DNA from: Flavobacterium sp. N502536
GTDB taxonomy: Bacteria; Bacteroidota; Bacteroidia; Flavobacteriales; Flavobacteriaceae
Direction: 5' to 3'
NCBI RefSeq assembly: GCF_025947345.1
Contig: NZ_CP110011.1
Coordinates: forward strand, 1,612,001-1,676,000
Length of the DNA: 64,000 bases
The position numbers and the translations under genes are program-made. Every line of letters begins with the position of its first letter. Position 1 is the first letter of the stretch. Below the pieces are notes generated by a model. That model worked only from the letters and a program-made list of their open reading frames with translations, searched no databases and was not told where the DNA came from. Shown here piece after piece: positions 8,373 to 17,651 of this stretch.

Positions 8373-9977
8373 ATGATTGATTTTATATACCAGGACCCTT
8401 ATCCTATTTTAAAGGATGATACGCAATACCGCAAAATCACCTCTGATTTTGTAAAAGTAGAGCAATTTGGACAACGTGAAGTTTTAACCGTTGACCCAAA
8501 AGGATTAGAATTATTGGCTGAAGAAGCCCTTACAGATGTTTCGTTCATGTTGCGAACCACACATTTGCAAAAACTGAGAAACATTCTTGATGACCCTGAA
8601 GCCACAGACAACGACCGTTTTGTAGCTTACAATTTATTACAAAATGCATCGGTTGCTGCCGAAGGTCAGTTACCAAGCTGTCAGGATACCGGAACGGCTA
8701 TTGTAATGGCAAAAAAAGGAGAAAGTATTTTTACAGGTGTTGATGATGCGGAATGGTTGAGCAGAGGAATTTTCAATACGTACCAAAAACGCAACCTCCG
8801 TTATTCTCAAATAGTACCGATTTCGATGTTTGAAGAAAAAAATTCAGGCTCGAATCTTCCGGCACAAATTGACATTTATGCTAAAAAAGGAACTTCATAC
8901 GAGTTTTTATTTATGGCAAAAGGCGGTGGATCTGCTAATAAAACCTATTTATACCAACAAACAAAATCTTTACTGAATGATAAATCCATGGATGCTTTCA
9001 TTCGCGCAAAGATTAAAGATTTAGGAACATCAGCTTGTCCTCCGTACCACCTGGCTTTAGTAATTGGAGGAACTTCTGCGGAAGCGAATCTAAGCGCTGT
9101 TAAAAAAGCATCTGCCGGTTATTACGATCATCTGCCGACTTCCGGTAATATGGCTGGTCAGGCATTCCGTGATTTAGAATGGGAACAACGCGTTCAGAAA
9201 ATCTGTCAGGAGAGTGCTATTGGTGCTCAGTTTGGCGGAAAATATTTCACACATGACGTTCGTGTAATCCGTTTGCCGCGTCACGCTGCTTCCTGCCCGG
9301 TTGGATTGGGAGTTTCTTGTTCAGCAGACAGAAATATTAAAGGAAAAATTACGAAAGACGGAATTTTCGTAGAACAATTAGAAGTAAACCCGAAACAATT
9401 TTTACCGGAAACAGCTCCACACTTAGAAGCTCCTGTTGAAATTGACCTGAATATGCCAATGGCTGATATTTTGGCTAAGCTGACACAATATCCAATTAAA
9501 ACACGTTTAAAACTGAACGGAACTGTGATTGTAGCCCGTGATATTGCACACGCCAAGATCATGGAATTACTCGAAGCTGGTAAACCAATGCCGGAATACT
9601 TTAAAAATCATCCGGTTTATTATGCGGGACCTGCAAAAACTCCGGAAGGAATGGCCTCAGGAAGTTTTGGACCAACAACTGCAGGACGTATGGACGTTTA
9701 TGTCGATGAATTTCAAAAACATGGAGGCAGCATGATTATGTTAGCCAAAGGAAACCGCACCAAACAAGTGACAGATGCCTGTCAAAAATATGGCGGATTC
9801 TATTTGGGATCTATTGGTGGCCCTGCCGCTATTTTAGCACAGGATAACATTCTAAAAGTTGAAGTAGTAGATTTTGAAGAATTAGGAATGGAAGCGGTTC
9901 GTAAAATCACCGTTAAAGATTTCCCGGCTTTTATTATTACTGACGATAAAGGGAATGATTTTTTTGAAAATCTTTAA
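8373..9977 (+). CDS. class I fumarate hydratase (Fe-S)
   Basis: This 534-residue enzyme is a homodimeric class I fumarase that interconverts fumarate and malate in the TCA cycle in the cytoplasm. The N-terminal domain carries [10 protein letters not shown] and [16 protein letters not shown], and [13 protein letters not shown] gives another cysteine pair region; three such cysteines ligate the [4Fe-4S] cluster in this family. The C-terminal beta domain contains [19 protein letters not shown]. Length is typical. It is monocistronic, with its own -7 element, and ends before a bidirectional terminator. Class II FumC is excluded by the sequence. Confidence 0.96.
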   Translation: MIDFIYQDPYPILKDDTQYRKITSDFVKVEQFGQREVLTVDPKGLELLAEEALTDVSFMLRTTHLQKLRNILDDPEATDNDRFVAYNLLQNASVAAEGQLPSCQDTGTAIVMAKKGESIFTGVDDAEWLSRGIFNTYQKRNLRYSQIVPISMFEEKNSGSNLPAQIDIYAKKGTSYEFLFMAKGGGSANKTYLYQQTKSLLNDKSMDAFIRAKIKDLGTSACPPYHLALVIGGTSAEANLSAVKKASAGYYDHLPTSGNMAGQAFRDLEWEQRVQKICQESAIGAQFGGKYFTHDVRVIRLPRHAASCPVGLGVSCSADRNIKGKITKDGIFVEQLEVNPKQFLPETAPHLEAPVEIDLNMPMADILAKLTQYPIKTRLKLNGTVIVARDIAHAKIMELLEAGKPMPEYFKNHPVYYAGPAKTPEGMASGSFGPTTAGRMDVYVDEFQKHGGSMIMLAKGNRTKQVTDACQKYGGFYLGSIGGPAAILAQDNILKVEVVDFEELGMEAVRKITVKDFPAFIITDDKGNDFFENL

Positions 9978-9980
9978 AAT

Positions 9981-10144
9981 GAGGTTCTAAGGTGCTGAGG
10001 CACTAAGGTTCTAAGTTTTCTTAAACAATAAAAAACCGCCCTTGTGGCGGTTTTTGTTTTTTACTATGTATTAGCTCCTTTGAACCTTTGTCCCTTTGTT
10101 ACTCTGAACCTCAGCACCTCAGTACCTCAGCACCTTAGAACCTC
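9981..10144. repeat. nested word-type inverted repeat around a terminator
   Basis: The left arm (about 9981-10014) is built of GGTTCTAAGG and GTGCTGAGG words, and the right arm (about 10105-10144) is the reverse complement set (CTCAGCACC, CCTTAGAACCTC). A GC-rich terminator sits in the middle. Similar words occur at 28621-28747, 39344-39430 and 41287-41325. Confidence 0.75.
10031..10057. terminator. bidirectional intrinsic terminator
   Basis: AAAAACCGCC-cttgt-GGCGGTTTTT forms a 10-bp stem with T-runs in both directions. It separates the converging fumarase and PAS genes. Confidence 0.9.
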
Positions 10145-10642
10145 TTAATCCAATTCTTCACTTTCAAAGGCGATAAAATGAGACAATTGTCCCTTTACAT
10201 TAAAAACGGGGCTTGCATTAATTTTACATTTATAGGTACGGCCGTCTTTTCTATAGTTTTCTAACGTTTTTTCAAAAGGAATTTGCTTTTGGATGGCCGT
10301 TTTAATTTCTTTAAGAACAGCCTTAGAAGTAGCGGGGCCCTGAAACATCTTGGGTGTTTTACCCAAAACTTCTTCTTCCCTGTAACCTGTCATTCTTCTG
10401 ATTCCGTTTGAAGCAAAAATGATCTTCAGGTCTAAATCGGTAACAACAACAACTTCTTTCTTCATTCGCTCTTCGATCTCCAGCTTATTTGTATCCCACG
10501 AAAACTGACTCGAAATTTTGTTCACTTTCTTTACATCTGTAAGAATAGCTTTCAATTCTTTCAAATGTTCACAATGAAAATCCCACGCCATAATCGGGAC
10601 TGAATTACGATGAGAAACTTCTTCTGATTTATTAGTTTTCAT
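10145..10642 (-). CDS. single PAS-domain protein, LOV-like but lacking the photoactive cysteine
   Basis: The 165-residue protein is a short N-terminal segment followed by one PAS domain (about residues 65-165). The block EEVLGKTPKMFQGPATS aligns with the LOV signature G(R/K)NCRFLQGP, but the adduct-forming cysteine is absent (TPKMFQ). ENYRKDGRTYKCKI resembles the LOV continuation. No kinase, GGDEF or HTH output domain is attached. It may sense a ligand or redox state and signal through a partner. It converges on fumarase, and Pol IV lies upstream on the same strand about 100 bases away. Confidence 0.85.
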   Translation of the reverse strand: MKTNKSEEVSHRNSVPIMAWDFHCEHLKELKAILTDVKKVNKISSQFSWDTNKLEIEERMKKEVVVVTDLDLKIIFASNGIRRMTGYREEEVLGKTPKMFQGPATSKAVLKEIKTAIQKQIPFEKTLENYRKDGRTYKCKINASPVFNVKGQLSHFIAFESEELD

Positions 10643-10741
10643 TGCGAATGATTCAATATTAATATACTCCTTCTCTCAAAGGTAGAGAGAAAATTCCTCA
10701 CAAAAGAACAAATTGCATAATTTAATTATTCTTTAATGCAA

Positions 10742-11824
10742 TTAAAAGGAAAATTTAAGTTGGACCACTACAGCCTTCTTTTCTTCGGTATTTAAATTGT
10801 TCAGGGAAATCCCCAATAACCTGACCGAATCTTTCATTCGTTCCTGATATAAAAGCTCCTCTACGGTCTCTAAAATCAAACTTTTATCGGAAATAAAGTA
10901 AGGCAATGTTTTACTTCGGGTTTGTTGCGTAAAATCGCTGTATTTGATTTTGAGTGTCACCGTCTTACCCGATATATTGTACTTCTTTAATCGCCGCTCT
11001 AAAGATGCCGCAATTTTTTCGAGCTGTTCCAACATAAAAATCTCCGACGATAAGTTAACATCAAAGGTATGTTCCGCCGCAACTGATTTAGTCACACGAT
11101 AGGCTTTTACCTCACTGTTATGAACTCCCCGAACCACATTGTAGTAAAAGGCACCCGATTTTCCAAAATGTTTCTCCAGAAACTCCAGCTCTTTACTTTT
11201 AAGATCTGCTCCTGTAAAAATACCCAGTTGGTACATTTTCTCTGTTGTCACTTTCCCAACGCCATAAAACTTCCGAATAGGCAGTTCTTCGAGGAAAGCT
11301 AAAACTTCATCCGGATTGACTGTTTTTTGTCCGTTTGGTTTGTTGACATCTGATGCGATCTTGGCTACAAACTTATTCACCGAAATTCCTGCTGAAGCTG
11401 TGAGTCCAACCTCATTCAAAATTCGGAGTCTGATTTCCTGTGCGAGCAGACTTGCGCTGGGATTGCCTTTTTTATTTTGCGTTACATCAAGGTAAGCTTC
11501 ATCAAGCGAAAGAGGCTCAACAAGATCCGTGTAATCATGAAATATTTTATGAATTTTACCCGAAATTTCTTTGTAGCGATCAAAACGCGGACGGACAAAG
11601 ATAATTTCCGGACAATATTTTTTAGCCAAAACACCACTTATCGCACTTCGTACACCAAATTTTCTGGCTTCATAGCTTGCCGCCGAAACAACACCCCTAT
11701 TCTCTGATCCGCCAACAGCCACAGGTTTTCCGCGTAAAGCCGGATTATCCATCTGCTCTACCGAAGCATAAAAAGCATCCATATCAATATGAATGATTTT
11801 TCGATATATTGGGGTTTCGGACAT
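10742..11824 (-). CDS. dinB: DNA polymerase IV (Y-family)
   Basis: This 360-residue translesion polymerase starts RKIIHIDMDAFYASVEQ, the Y-family catalytic motif I. SLDEAYLDVT carries the other catalytic acidic pair, GISVNKFVAKIASD is the palm/fingers signature, and a helix-hairpin-helix region near RKFYGVGKVTTEKMYQLGI matches the thumb. The little-finger domain occupies about residues 235-350. Length is typical of DinB. It performs error-prone bypass of damaged templates. No LexA box was recognised upstream, and the region beyond its start is a tandem-word intergenic stretch. Confidence 0.96.
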   Translation of the reverse strand: MSETPIYRKIIHIDMDAFYASVEQMDNPALRGKPVAVGGSENRGVVSAASYEARKFGVRSAISGVLAKKYCPEIIFVRPRFDRYKEISGKIHKIFHDYTDLVEPLSLDEAYLDVTQNKKGNPSASLLAQEIRLRILNEVGLTASAGISVNKFVAKIASDVNKPNGQKTVNPDEVLAFLEELPIRKFYGVGKVTTEKMYQLGIFTGADLKSKELEFLEKHFGKSGAFYYNVVRGVHNSEVKAYRVTKSVAAEHTFDVNLSSEIFMLEQLEKIAASLERRLKKYNISGKTVTLKIKYSDFTQQTRSKTLPYFISDKSLILETVEELLYQERMKDSVRLLGISLNNLNTEEKKAVVVQLKFSF

Positions 11825-11909
11825 GTTACAAATTTAAAGAGGAATGACACAAAATGTACCGAAATAATCATAAAAATATCCGCTCCAATCAGCCCCTTAA
11901 AATTCATTC

Positions 11910-11985
11910 TAAATCTCAAATTCCAAATCCGAAATTCCAAATTCCAAATTTCACATCTCACATTTCACATTTCACATTTCACATA
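11910..11985. repeat. low-complexity tandem words (AATTCCAA / TTTCACA)
   Basis: The gap before the phosphatase gene contains repeated AATTCCAA-type words and then about five TTTCACA/TCTCACA words in a row. It has no coding content and looks like an imperfect short tandem repeat that could vary in copy number. Confidence 0.8.
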
Positions 11986-12052
11986 TGACAATTCAAATCT
12001 TAGCCATTCGTAAAGATTCTCAAGTTAATAGTCACAAACGAATCATTTTCTT

Positions 12053-12060
12053 TATTTTTG
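12053..12060 (+). promoter_or_regulatory. -7 promoter element (TATTTTTG)
   Basis: TATTTTTG fits TAnnTTTG and lies 23 bases before the phosphatase ATG. Confidence 0.5.
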
Positions 12061-12083
12061 TAATTCTACATTAAAGAATTAAA

Positions 12084-12818
12084 ATGCGAACATTTGTTAT
12101 AGGCGACATACACGGCGGTTTACTCGCACTTGAACAAGTGATAGAAAAAGCCAAAGTTACCACACAAGATACTCTTATTTTTTTAGGCGATTATGTTGAC
12201 GGATGGAGCCAGTCTCCTCAGGTAATTGAATATTTAATGGACTTAAAGAGCAAACAAAACTGTATTTGCATTAGAGGGAATCATGATGAACTGCTTTTGT
12301 CCTGGTTTAAAAACAAAACAGAAGATGTTGACGAAACCTTATGGTTCAAACACGGTGGAGAAGCAACCGTTCTGGCTTACGAAAAATTGAGCCCGGAAAA
12401 GAAACAGCTACATATTGCTTTTCTCGAATCGCTGGAAGATTATTACCTTGACGATCAAAACAGATTATTTGTTCATGCCGGTTTTACCAATTTGAATGGA
12501 GTCAAATATGAATTTTTTCCAAAATTATTCTATTGGGACAGAACTCTTTGGGAAATGGCGCTGTCCTTAGACCCCAATTTAAAAAACGATCACGCACTTT
12601 ATCCCAAACGTTTTACGTTGTATAAGGAAATCTATATTGGGCATACCCCGGTTACCCGAATTGGAGAGACTATACCGGTTCAAAAAGCGAATGTCTGGAA
12701 CGTCGATACCGGTGCTGCTTTTAAAGGTCCACTGACTATTTTAGATGTTGATACCAAAGAATTCTGGCAAAGCGAACCGTTAAACGAATTGTATTCTTCT
12801 GAAAAGGGTAGGAATTAA
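12084..12818 (+). CDS. metallophosphoesterase (PPP-type serine/threonine phosphatase)
   Basis: The 244-residue enzyme has the PPP phosphoesterase motifs in order: GDIHGG (about residues 7-12), GDYVDGWSQS (about 36-45), GNHDE (about 66-70), FVHAGF and later GHTPV. These bind two metal ions and hydrolyse phosphomonoesters. Relatives include bacterial Ser/Thr phosphatases and ApaH-like enzymes; the size fits the former, but the substrate is not decidable from sequence. It is cytoplasmic, with no signal peptide. A secreted beta-barrel gene follows on the same strand after 50 bases with its own -7 element. Confidence 0.9.
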   Translation: MRTFVIGDIHGGLLALEQVIEKAKVTTQDTLIFLGDYVDGWSQSPQVIEYLMDLKSKQNCICIRGNHDELLLSWFKNKTEDVDETLWFKHGGEATVLAYEKLSPEKKQLHIAFLESLEDYYLDDQNRLFVHAGFTNLNGVKYEFFPKLFYWDRTLWEMALSLDPNLKNDHALYPKRFTLYKEIYIGHTPVTRIGETIPVQKANVWNVDTGAAFKGPLTILDVDTKEFWQSEPLNELYSSEKGRN

Positions 12819-12830
12819 TCCCTAAAAAGC

Positions 12831-12838
12831 TATTTTTG
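12831..12838 (+). promoter_or_regulatory. -7 promoter element (TATTTTTG)
   Basis: TATTTTTG matches TAnnTTTG, 30 bases before the ATG of the beta-barrel protein. Confidence 0.5.
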
Positions 12839-12868
12839 CACTTTAAAAAATAATTAAAATTTATATTT

Positions 12869-13399
12869 ATGAAAAAGGTAATTACACTTTTGTTTTTAGT
12901 ATCATTTGGATTCACGCAAGCACAACAGGCTTTTAAAGGAAAAGGAGATATTAGAGTAAATGTTGGTGCTAACTTACAAGATGGTGGTTCCGGAATTCAG
13001 GGTTCAGTAGATTTTGGTCTTGGAGAAAACTTCTCTTTTGGCTTTGTAGCAAATTATTTATTAGGAGTAGACAACTTTACCGGTTTCTATCACAACAATC
13101 CAACTCCTTATACCGATGTAAAACCGGAGTTTAAAGATCGTTTTGATGCTAAGGCCAGAATTAATGCTAACTTGAGCAGTGTGATTGGTGTTGACCAATT
13201 GGATATTTACCCGGGTTTAAGTTTAGGACTTCATAATTTTGGTGGTCATGTTGGTGGTCGTTATTTCTTTACGGACGGATTTGGTGTTTTCACCGAAATT
13301 GGATTCCCTATCGCAAAATACGGTAACAACAATGACGTATTTGATCATTTAAACAATCAGGTAACTTTTAGTTTAGGAGCTTCATTCAACTTGCAATAA
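12869..13399 (+). CDS. small outer-membrane beta-barrel-like protein
   Basis: The 176-residue protein has a Sec signal peptide (MKKVITLLFLVSFGFTQAQQ) and then alternating polar/hydrophobic strands rich in Gly and aromatic residues (FSFGFVANYLLGV, GGRYFFTDGFGVFTEIGF). It ends VTFSLGASFNLQ, with a terminal strand of alternating hydrophobics, like outer-membrane beta barrels. Function is unknown; such small barrels are common in flavobacteria and may be structural or porin-like. A strong terminator follows. Confidence 0.78.
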   Translation: MKKVITLLFLVSFGFTQAQQAFKGKGDIRVNVGANLQDGGSGIQGSVDFGLGENFSFGFVANYLLGVDNFTGFYHNNPTPYTDVKPEFKDRFDAKARINANLSSVIGVDQLDIYPGLSLGLHNFGGHVGGRYFFTDGFGVFTEIGFPIAKYGNNNDVFDHLNNQVTFSLGASFNLQ

Positions 13400-13453
13400 G
13401 CCCCCGAACCTACCGAATTCCAAATTTTGCAGAAAGCAAAATTTATAAAATTT

Positions 13454-13478
13454 AAAACCGCCAATCAGGCGGTTTTTT
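13454..13478. terminator. bidirectional intrinsic terminator
   Basis: AAAACCGCC-aatca-GGCGGTTTT followed by more T residues. It sits between the convergent barrel and SAM hydrolase-like genes. Confidence 0.9.
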
Positions 13479-13488
13479 CATTTGTACT

Positions 13489-14376
13489 CTATTTGCTTAC
13501 TAAAATGCTCCAGTGGGCTCCACTATACACTTTATGTTTTTCTGAGAAATTTCCCTGGTTGACCGCCAGCGAGAAGTTTAAAAGGCTGTTAAAATAACAA
13601 ACCTCGGTACCAATTGCTGCTTCACCAAATGTATTTACTAATTTAAGTTTTCCTTCGTATACTTTTTTAGTGCCCTTAAAAACCTGAACCTTCACCAGAT
13701 CTCCCGCTTTCAAATCTAAATTCGAAACCGTTTTTTTGTCGATATTCGTCCACACATTTCCATACTGGACATCCAGAACAGGAATACCTCCTTTGATAAA
13801 TCCTTTTTCAAAAACCGGTTTCTGGTAATCGATTTTGACAACCTCATTGGGCAGTTTAGGCCCTACTTCTTCAAATGTAATGGTTTTTGAAGCCAAGCGT
13901 GCTCCCGTAAAAGCATATACATCACGGCCATGAAACGTATAAGATTCATTTGAATTGTGGCGACGGTTTTTGACTTCATCGATTTCACGAATTTCCTGAA
14001 TGCCTAATTGTTCCGCAATTAAAGTCAGCGTTCCGTTATCAGGAGTCACAAAGTAATGCCCGGATTTTGTCAACAAAACCACTGATTGTCTCGCCGTTCC
14101 TACTCCCGGATCACAAACCGATACGAATACCGTTCCAGCCGGATAATATTGTGCGGTTTGCGACAGGCGATAAGCAGCCTCCCAAATATTATATGCCGGA
14201 ATTTCATGGGTCAGATCAAATATCTTCAAATCTGTCGAAACTCCCATTGCCACACCTTTCATGGCGGATACGGCTCCGTCTTTCAATCCAAAATCGGATT
14301 GAAAAACCAATACATTATTCTGTGAAAAACTCTTAAAAGCAATCACACACAAAAGAAGTACTACCCGTAATTTCAT
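13489..14376 (-). CDS. SAM hydroxide adenosyltransferase family protein (DUF62) with signal peptide
   Basis: The 295-residue protein belongs to the fluorinase/chlorinase-like family, whose common bacterial members hydrolyse S-adenosylmethionine to adenosine and methionine. Family blocks are FQSDFGLKDGAVSAMKG, SVCDPGVGTARQSV, TPDNGTLTLI and SYTFHGRDVYAFTGARLA, which supply the Asp, Arg and His residues of the hydrolase. The odd point is the N-terminus MKLRVVLLLCVIAFKSFSQ, a convincing Sec signal peptide that would export the enzyme. The start is the only ATG that keeps the domain whole. It could also be an exported nucleoside-binding relative. Confidence 0.87.
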   Translation of the reverse strand: MKLRVVLLLCVIAFKSFSQNNVLVFQSDFGLKDGAVSAMKGVAMGVSTDLKIFDLTHEIPAYNIWEAAYRLSQTAQYYPAGTVFVSVCDPGVGTARQSVVLLTKSGHYFVTPDNGTLTLIAEQLGIQEIREIDEVKNRRHNSNESYTFHGRDVYAFTGARLASKTITFEEVGPKLPNEVVKIDYQKPVFEKGFIKGGIPVLDVQYGNVWTNIDKKTVSNLDLKAGDLVKVQVFKGTKKVYEGKLKLVNTFGEAAIGTEVCYFNSLLNFSLAVNQGNFSEKHKVYSGAHWSILVSK

Positions 14377-14466
14377 CTCTAACTTTTTAAGATTATTGGA
14401 TACACAAACTTACGAAAACCGGTTGAAGCACAACCATCGAAAGTTGCTCTTAGACCATTCATAAAA

Positions 14467-14493
14467 AAAAGCCCCGCAAATTACGGGGCTTTT
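14467..14493 (-). terminator. intrinsic terminator of the M4 protease gene
   Basis: AAAAGCCCCG and CGGGGCTTTT pair over a 7-base loop. On the minus strand the stem is followed by a long T-run, right after the protease stop. Confidence 0.9.
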
Positions 14494-14512
14494 GATCTTA
14501 AAATTACAATTT

Positions 14513-17284
14513 TTATTTCTTAGCGAATTTTTTAACAATTCGTTTATTTCCATTATTCAATTCGATAATGTAAAGTCCCGTTTTTAAAGCTCTTACATCA
14601 ATTGGATTCCCGGAAATCTCTCCAGTGCTAACTTGTTGACCCAATGCATTTGTAATTCTAAACGTATATCCTGTATTGTCTGTTAATGAAATGTTTAACT
14701 CATCAACAACCGGGTTTGGATACAATGCGAATCTTGACGTTTCGTTAGTTTCCAATAATCCAGTAGCAATTTCCTGATTTACAATAGCTCCGGAAGCAGT
14801 GATATTAATTGAATAATCTTCTACCTGCCCATAAGAGAACGTCTCACAAGAAGTTGGTATACCATTGTATTTCATAGAAACTCTCAATCTTGTGGTTCCT
14901 AGTGCCGCCGTAGCCGGAATTGTAATTGTTCCTGTAGCTGTAGCTGCTGTAGAGGTTGCTTTGGTCCAGGCTGTTTCACCTGCATCTGTAAAATCACCAT
15001 CCTGATTGTAATCGATAAACACAGCATAAGCTTCGCTGTAAACAGTAGAAGTCCAAACCGGAGTGATAGTTATCGTATAAGCTGTTCCTCTTGTTGCATT
15101 TGTAGAAATAGCGGTATAGTTTTCATAACCTGCCGTTCCGGTTGAAGTGTTATTGATTGTCCCGAATACTACTTTACCGATTCTCTCGTCTACAGTGCTG
15201 CTTCCCTGAGAAGCACAATACGATACCGTTGCTGCAGTAGTGGTAACATTTACGACATTACTTGCCGCCGAAACATTTCCTGCTGCATCTTTGGCTTTCA
15301 CACTAAAACTATAAGCTGTAAGTGCCGTTAAACCTGTTACAGTATAACTTGTTGTAGTAGAAGAACCTTTTAGGGTTGTTCCCTGGTAGATATCATATCC
15401 TGTAACAGCAACATTATCTGTTGAAGCAGTCCATGTCAAATTAGTTGTTGTACCTGTAGTACCAGAAGCTGCAAGACTTGTTGGAGCTGTTGGTGCAACG
15501 GTATCTGTAGAACCTGAATAAGCAGCACCAATACCTACTGCATAAAATGCATTGGTTGTAGCGATAACTTCAGGCGAACCAGCACCATACAAATCAATAG
15601 CTGATTGTATCCCTGAAGTTCTTGCATTGGCGTAAGTCGAGTTGGCAGTCAAATACACACTTTCTAAACGGTATGCAATTTTTGCTGCTTTATCGATTGT
15701 AATACCTGTTACATTATAGGCATTTCCAATATCGTTTGTCCCTGTTTTACCAACAGACAAAATGTAAAACCAGTGATTTAATACCCCTGAATTGGTGTGA
15801 ACGCCGCAATAATCATTACTGCTTGTTGGAGTACAATTTGGGTTGATCCAATAGGTTCCACCGTAAGTATCCGGCTGACCTTCAGAGTTTGGATCGCTCA
15901 TCGAACGTAAAGCAAGGTGTCCTGATCTTCTTTCGATATCTTCTCCAATTAACCAGATCGATTTTGTTGGTGCAGCTGCATTTTCAATACAAGCCCCCCA
16001 AATATCTGAAAACGCTTCATTCATAGCTCCGGATTCTTTTTGATAAGCCAAGTTCGCGGTATACGTACAAACCGCATGTCCGATTTCATGTCCCGCAACA
16101 TCGATAGCTGTTAAAATATCAAAATAAGTTCCGCTACCGTCTCCGTAAGTCATTACGCTACCGTTCCAGTAAGCGTTGTCGTAAGCATTGCTGTAATGCA
16201 CGTAACTTTTTATGATTGCTCCCGCGTTGTCATAGCTATTTCTGCCATGTACAGTCGACCAGTAGTCATATGTTTTTTCAGCTCCCCAATGTGCATCCAG
16301 TGCACCATTGTCTTTATTGGTATTGTTAAACTCGGCAGCTGTCCAGTTGTTATCGGCATCTGTAAAGTTTACAGCAGCGGTATAACTGGTTCCTTTTTTC
16401 ATGTTGTAGGTGTTTATTCCTAAACCTCTTGTTGCATCTGCAAGTATATAAGATGCGCCGCTTAAAGTGGTTTGTATCACCTGCGTTCCGCTATAACGTG
16501 TCGCTGCATTTGCGGCAACAAAAGCTTTTTTGGCATTAGCATCATTTTGACTGATTGCTTTTGCTTTAGCCGCTTTTACTTTACTCCCGTGGCTGTACTC
16601 GCCAAGGTGTTTGATAGTAGCATTATAAAACAAGACTTTTCCGGTTTCAGCATCGATGTAAAGATCACCGCGGCTTACCGGATTGGTGGCATAAATATCA
16701 AATTTATAGGCCAATCTTACTTTATCTGATTTTCGGTTTTGGCCCTGGTCTTCCATTGCCGGCAATAAAACCAATTCGCCTTTTGGCTTTTCGTAGTTCA
16801 TTGCAGCAGCGTCTGCCGGGGTTTCCCATAGATACTGTTTTGCTCCTGTGTAAGCAACCGCTCTGTCGAAAGCAGCTTTACTGGATAATTTTGGGGTTGT
16901 TTTTACATTTTCAAGAGCATAAAATTCTCCGTTCATCGAAACTAATTTTCCGTCTTTTGAATGTAGCGTGTAGTTGGCAAATTCTACTTTAACACCTTGC
17001 TCGTACAATTGAAACTTTTCGTGTGTAAAACCTTCTTTATCAGAGTCTATCCTAACTTTCGCAAAAGACTGGTTGTCTTTTAGCCCTAGTTGTTCTTTAA
17101 AAACAGTATTGTAATCTGTTCCTCTGTAAGTCGATTTATCACTAAACGTGATTAAGCTTGGTTGCCCATTTTCAGATACATTTTTCTGACTTACCCGTTT
17201 GTCTGTGTTTTGGGCAAATCCCGATACTGAAAATGTAAGAATAACAACGGCCGTTGTCATAATTCCTGGTAATTTTTGGTTCAT
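14513..17284 (-). CDS. secreted M4 family metalloprotease with FN3, GEVED and T9SS sorting domain
   Basis: The 923-residue protein is a thermolysin/bacillolysin-type zinc protease. It has a signal peptide (about residues 1-24), an FTP/PepSY propeptide (about 45-225), and a catalytic domain with H399-E-I-G-H403 and the third ligand E423 in GAMNEAFSDIW. A fibronectin type III domain follows (about 590-675) and then a GEVED domain (about 690-815, ending YGQVEDYSI). The C-terminus LYPNPVVDELNISL to KRIVKKFAKK is a T9SS type A sorting signal. It would be secreted through type IX secretion to digest external protein. It is monocistronic. Confidence 0.96.
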   Translation of the reverse strand: MNQKLPGIMTTAVVILTFSVSGFAQNTDKRVSQKNVSENGQPSLITFSDKSTYRGTDYNTVFKEQLGLKDNQSFAKVRIDSDKEGFTHEKFQLYEQGVKVEFANYTLHSKDGKLVSMNGEFYALENVKTTPKLSSKAAFDRAVAYTGAKQYLWETPADAAAMNYEKPKGELVLLPAMEDQGQNRKSDKVRLAYKFDIYATNPVSRGDLYIDAETGKVLFYNATIKHLGEYSHGSKVKAAKAKAISQNDANAKKAFVAANAATRYSGTQVIQTTLSGASYILADATRGLGINTYNMKKGTSYTAAVNFTDADNNWTAAEFNNTNKDNGALDAHWGAEKTYDYWSTVHGRNSYDNAGAIIKSYVHYSNAYDNAYWNGSVMTYGDGSGTYFDILTAIDVAGHEIGHAVCTYTANLAYQKESGAMNEAFSDIWGACIENAAAPTKSIWLIGEDIERRSGHLALRSMSDPNSEGQPDTYGGTYWINPNCTPTSSNDYCGVHTNSGVLNHWFYILSVGKTGTNDIGNAYNVTGITIDKAAKIAYRLESVYLTANSTYANARTSGIQSAIDLYGAGSPEVIATTNAFYAVGIGAAYSGSTDTVAPTAPTSLAASGTTGTTTNLTWTASTDNVAVTGYDIYQGTTLKGSSTTTSYTVTGLTALTAYSFSVKAKDAAGNVSAASNVVNVTTTAATVSYCASQGSSTVDERIGKVVFGTINNTSTGTAGYENYTAISTNATRGTAYTITITPVWTSTVYSEAYAVFIDYNQDGDFTDAGETAWTKATSTAATATGTITIPATAALGTTRLRVSMKYNGIPTSCETFSYGQVEDYSINITASGAIVNQEIATGLLETNETSRFALYPNPVVDELNISLTDNTGYTFRITNALGQQVSTGEISGNPIDVRALKTGLYIIELNNGNKRIVKKFAKK

Positions 17285-17592
17285 AATAATGTGGTATTTA
17301 GTTTGGTTAAATGATTACAAATAAAATACTAAACGTAAGTAAATACTTTATTTATAAGATAAAAGTATTTTATTTCGGTTAGATAATCGATGAAATTTGC
17401 CTTTAATCGACAAAATGCAACACTTTTTACCTTAAATTCACTTTTATTTAACAAACTGTGATTATTTCACAAAAAATAGGCCCAAAAAATAATTATTCTA
17501 CTGATTATTAATACATTAAATACTAAAAGTCAGGAAATATAAGGGTTTCCGTAAAAAATCAACCTCCTCCTTCCTTCTTAATTTTTTCCTAC
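17285..17592. other. AT-rich intergenic region upstream of the M4 protease
   Basis: About 300 bases between the protease start and the scoB terminator hold no open frame of interest and no recognised repeat. The part nearest the protease start is very AT-rich and should contain its promoter, but I could not assign a convincing -7/-33 pair on the minus strand. Confidence 0.5.
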
Positions 17593-17597
17593 AAAAA

Positions 17598-17625
17598 AAG
17601 GCCAGCCCTTTTAAAAGCTAGCCTT
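17598..17625 (-). terminator. intrinsic terminator of the scoB gene
   Basis: AAGGCCAGC and GCTAGCCTT pair (one G-T position) over a 10-base loop. On the minus strand the stem runs into a T-tract after the scoB stop. Confidence 0.8.
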
Positions 17626-17651
17626 CATGCGATTTTATCACAATTACAGAA

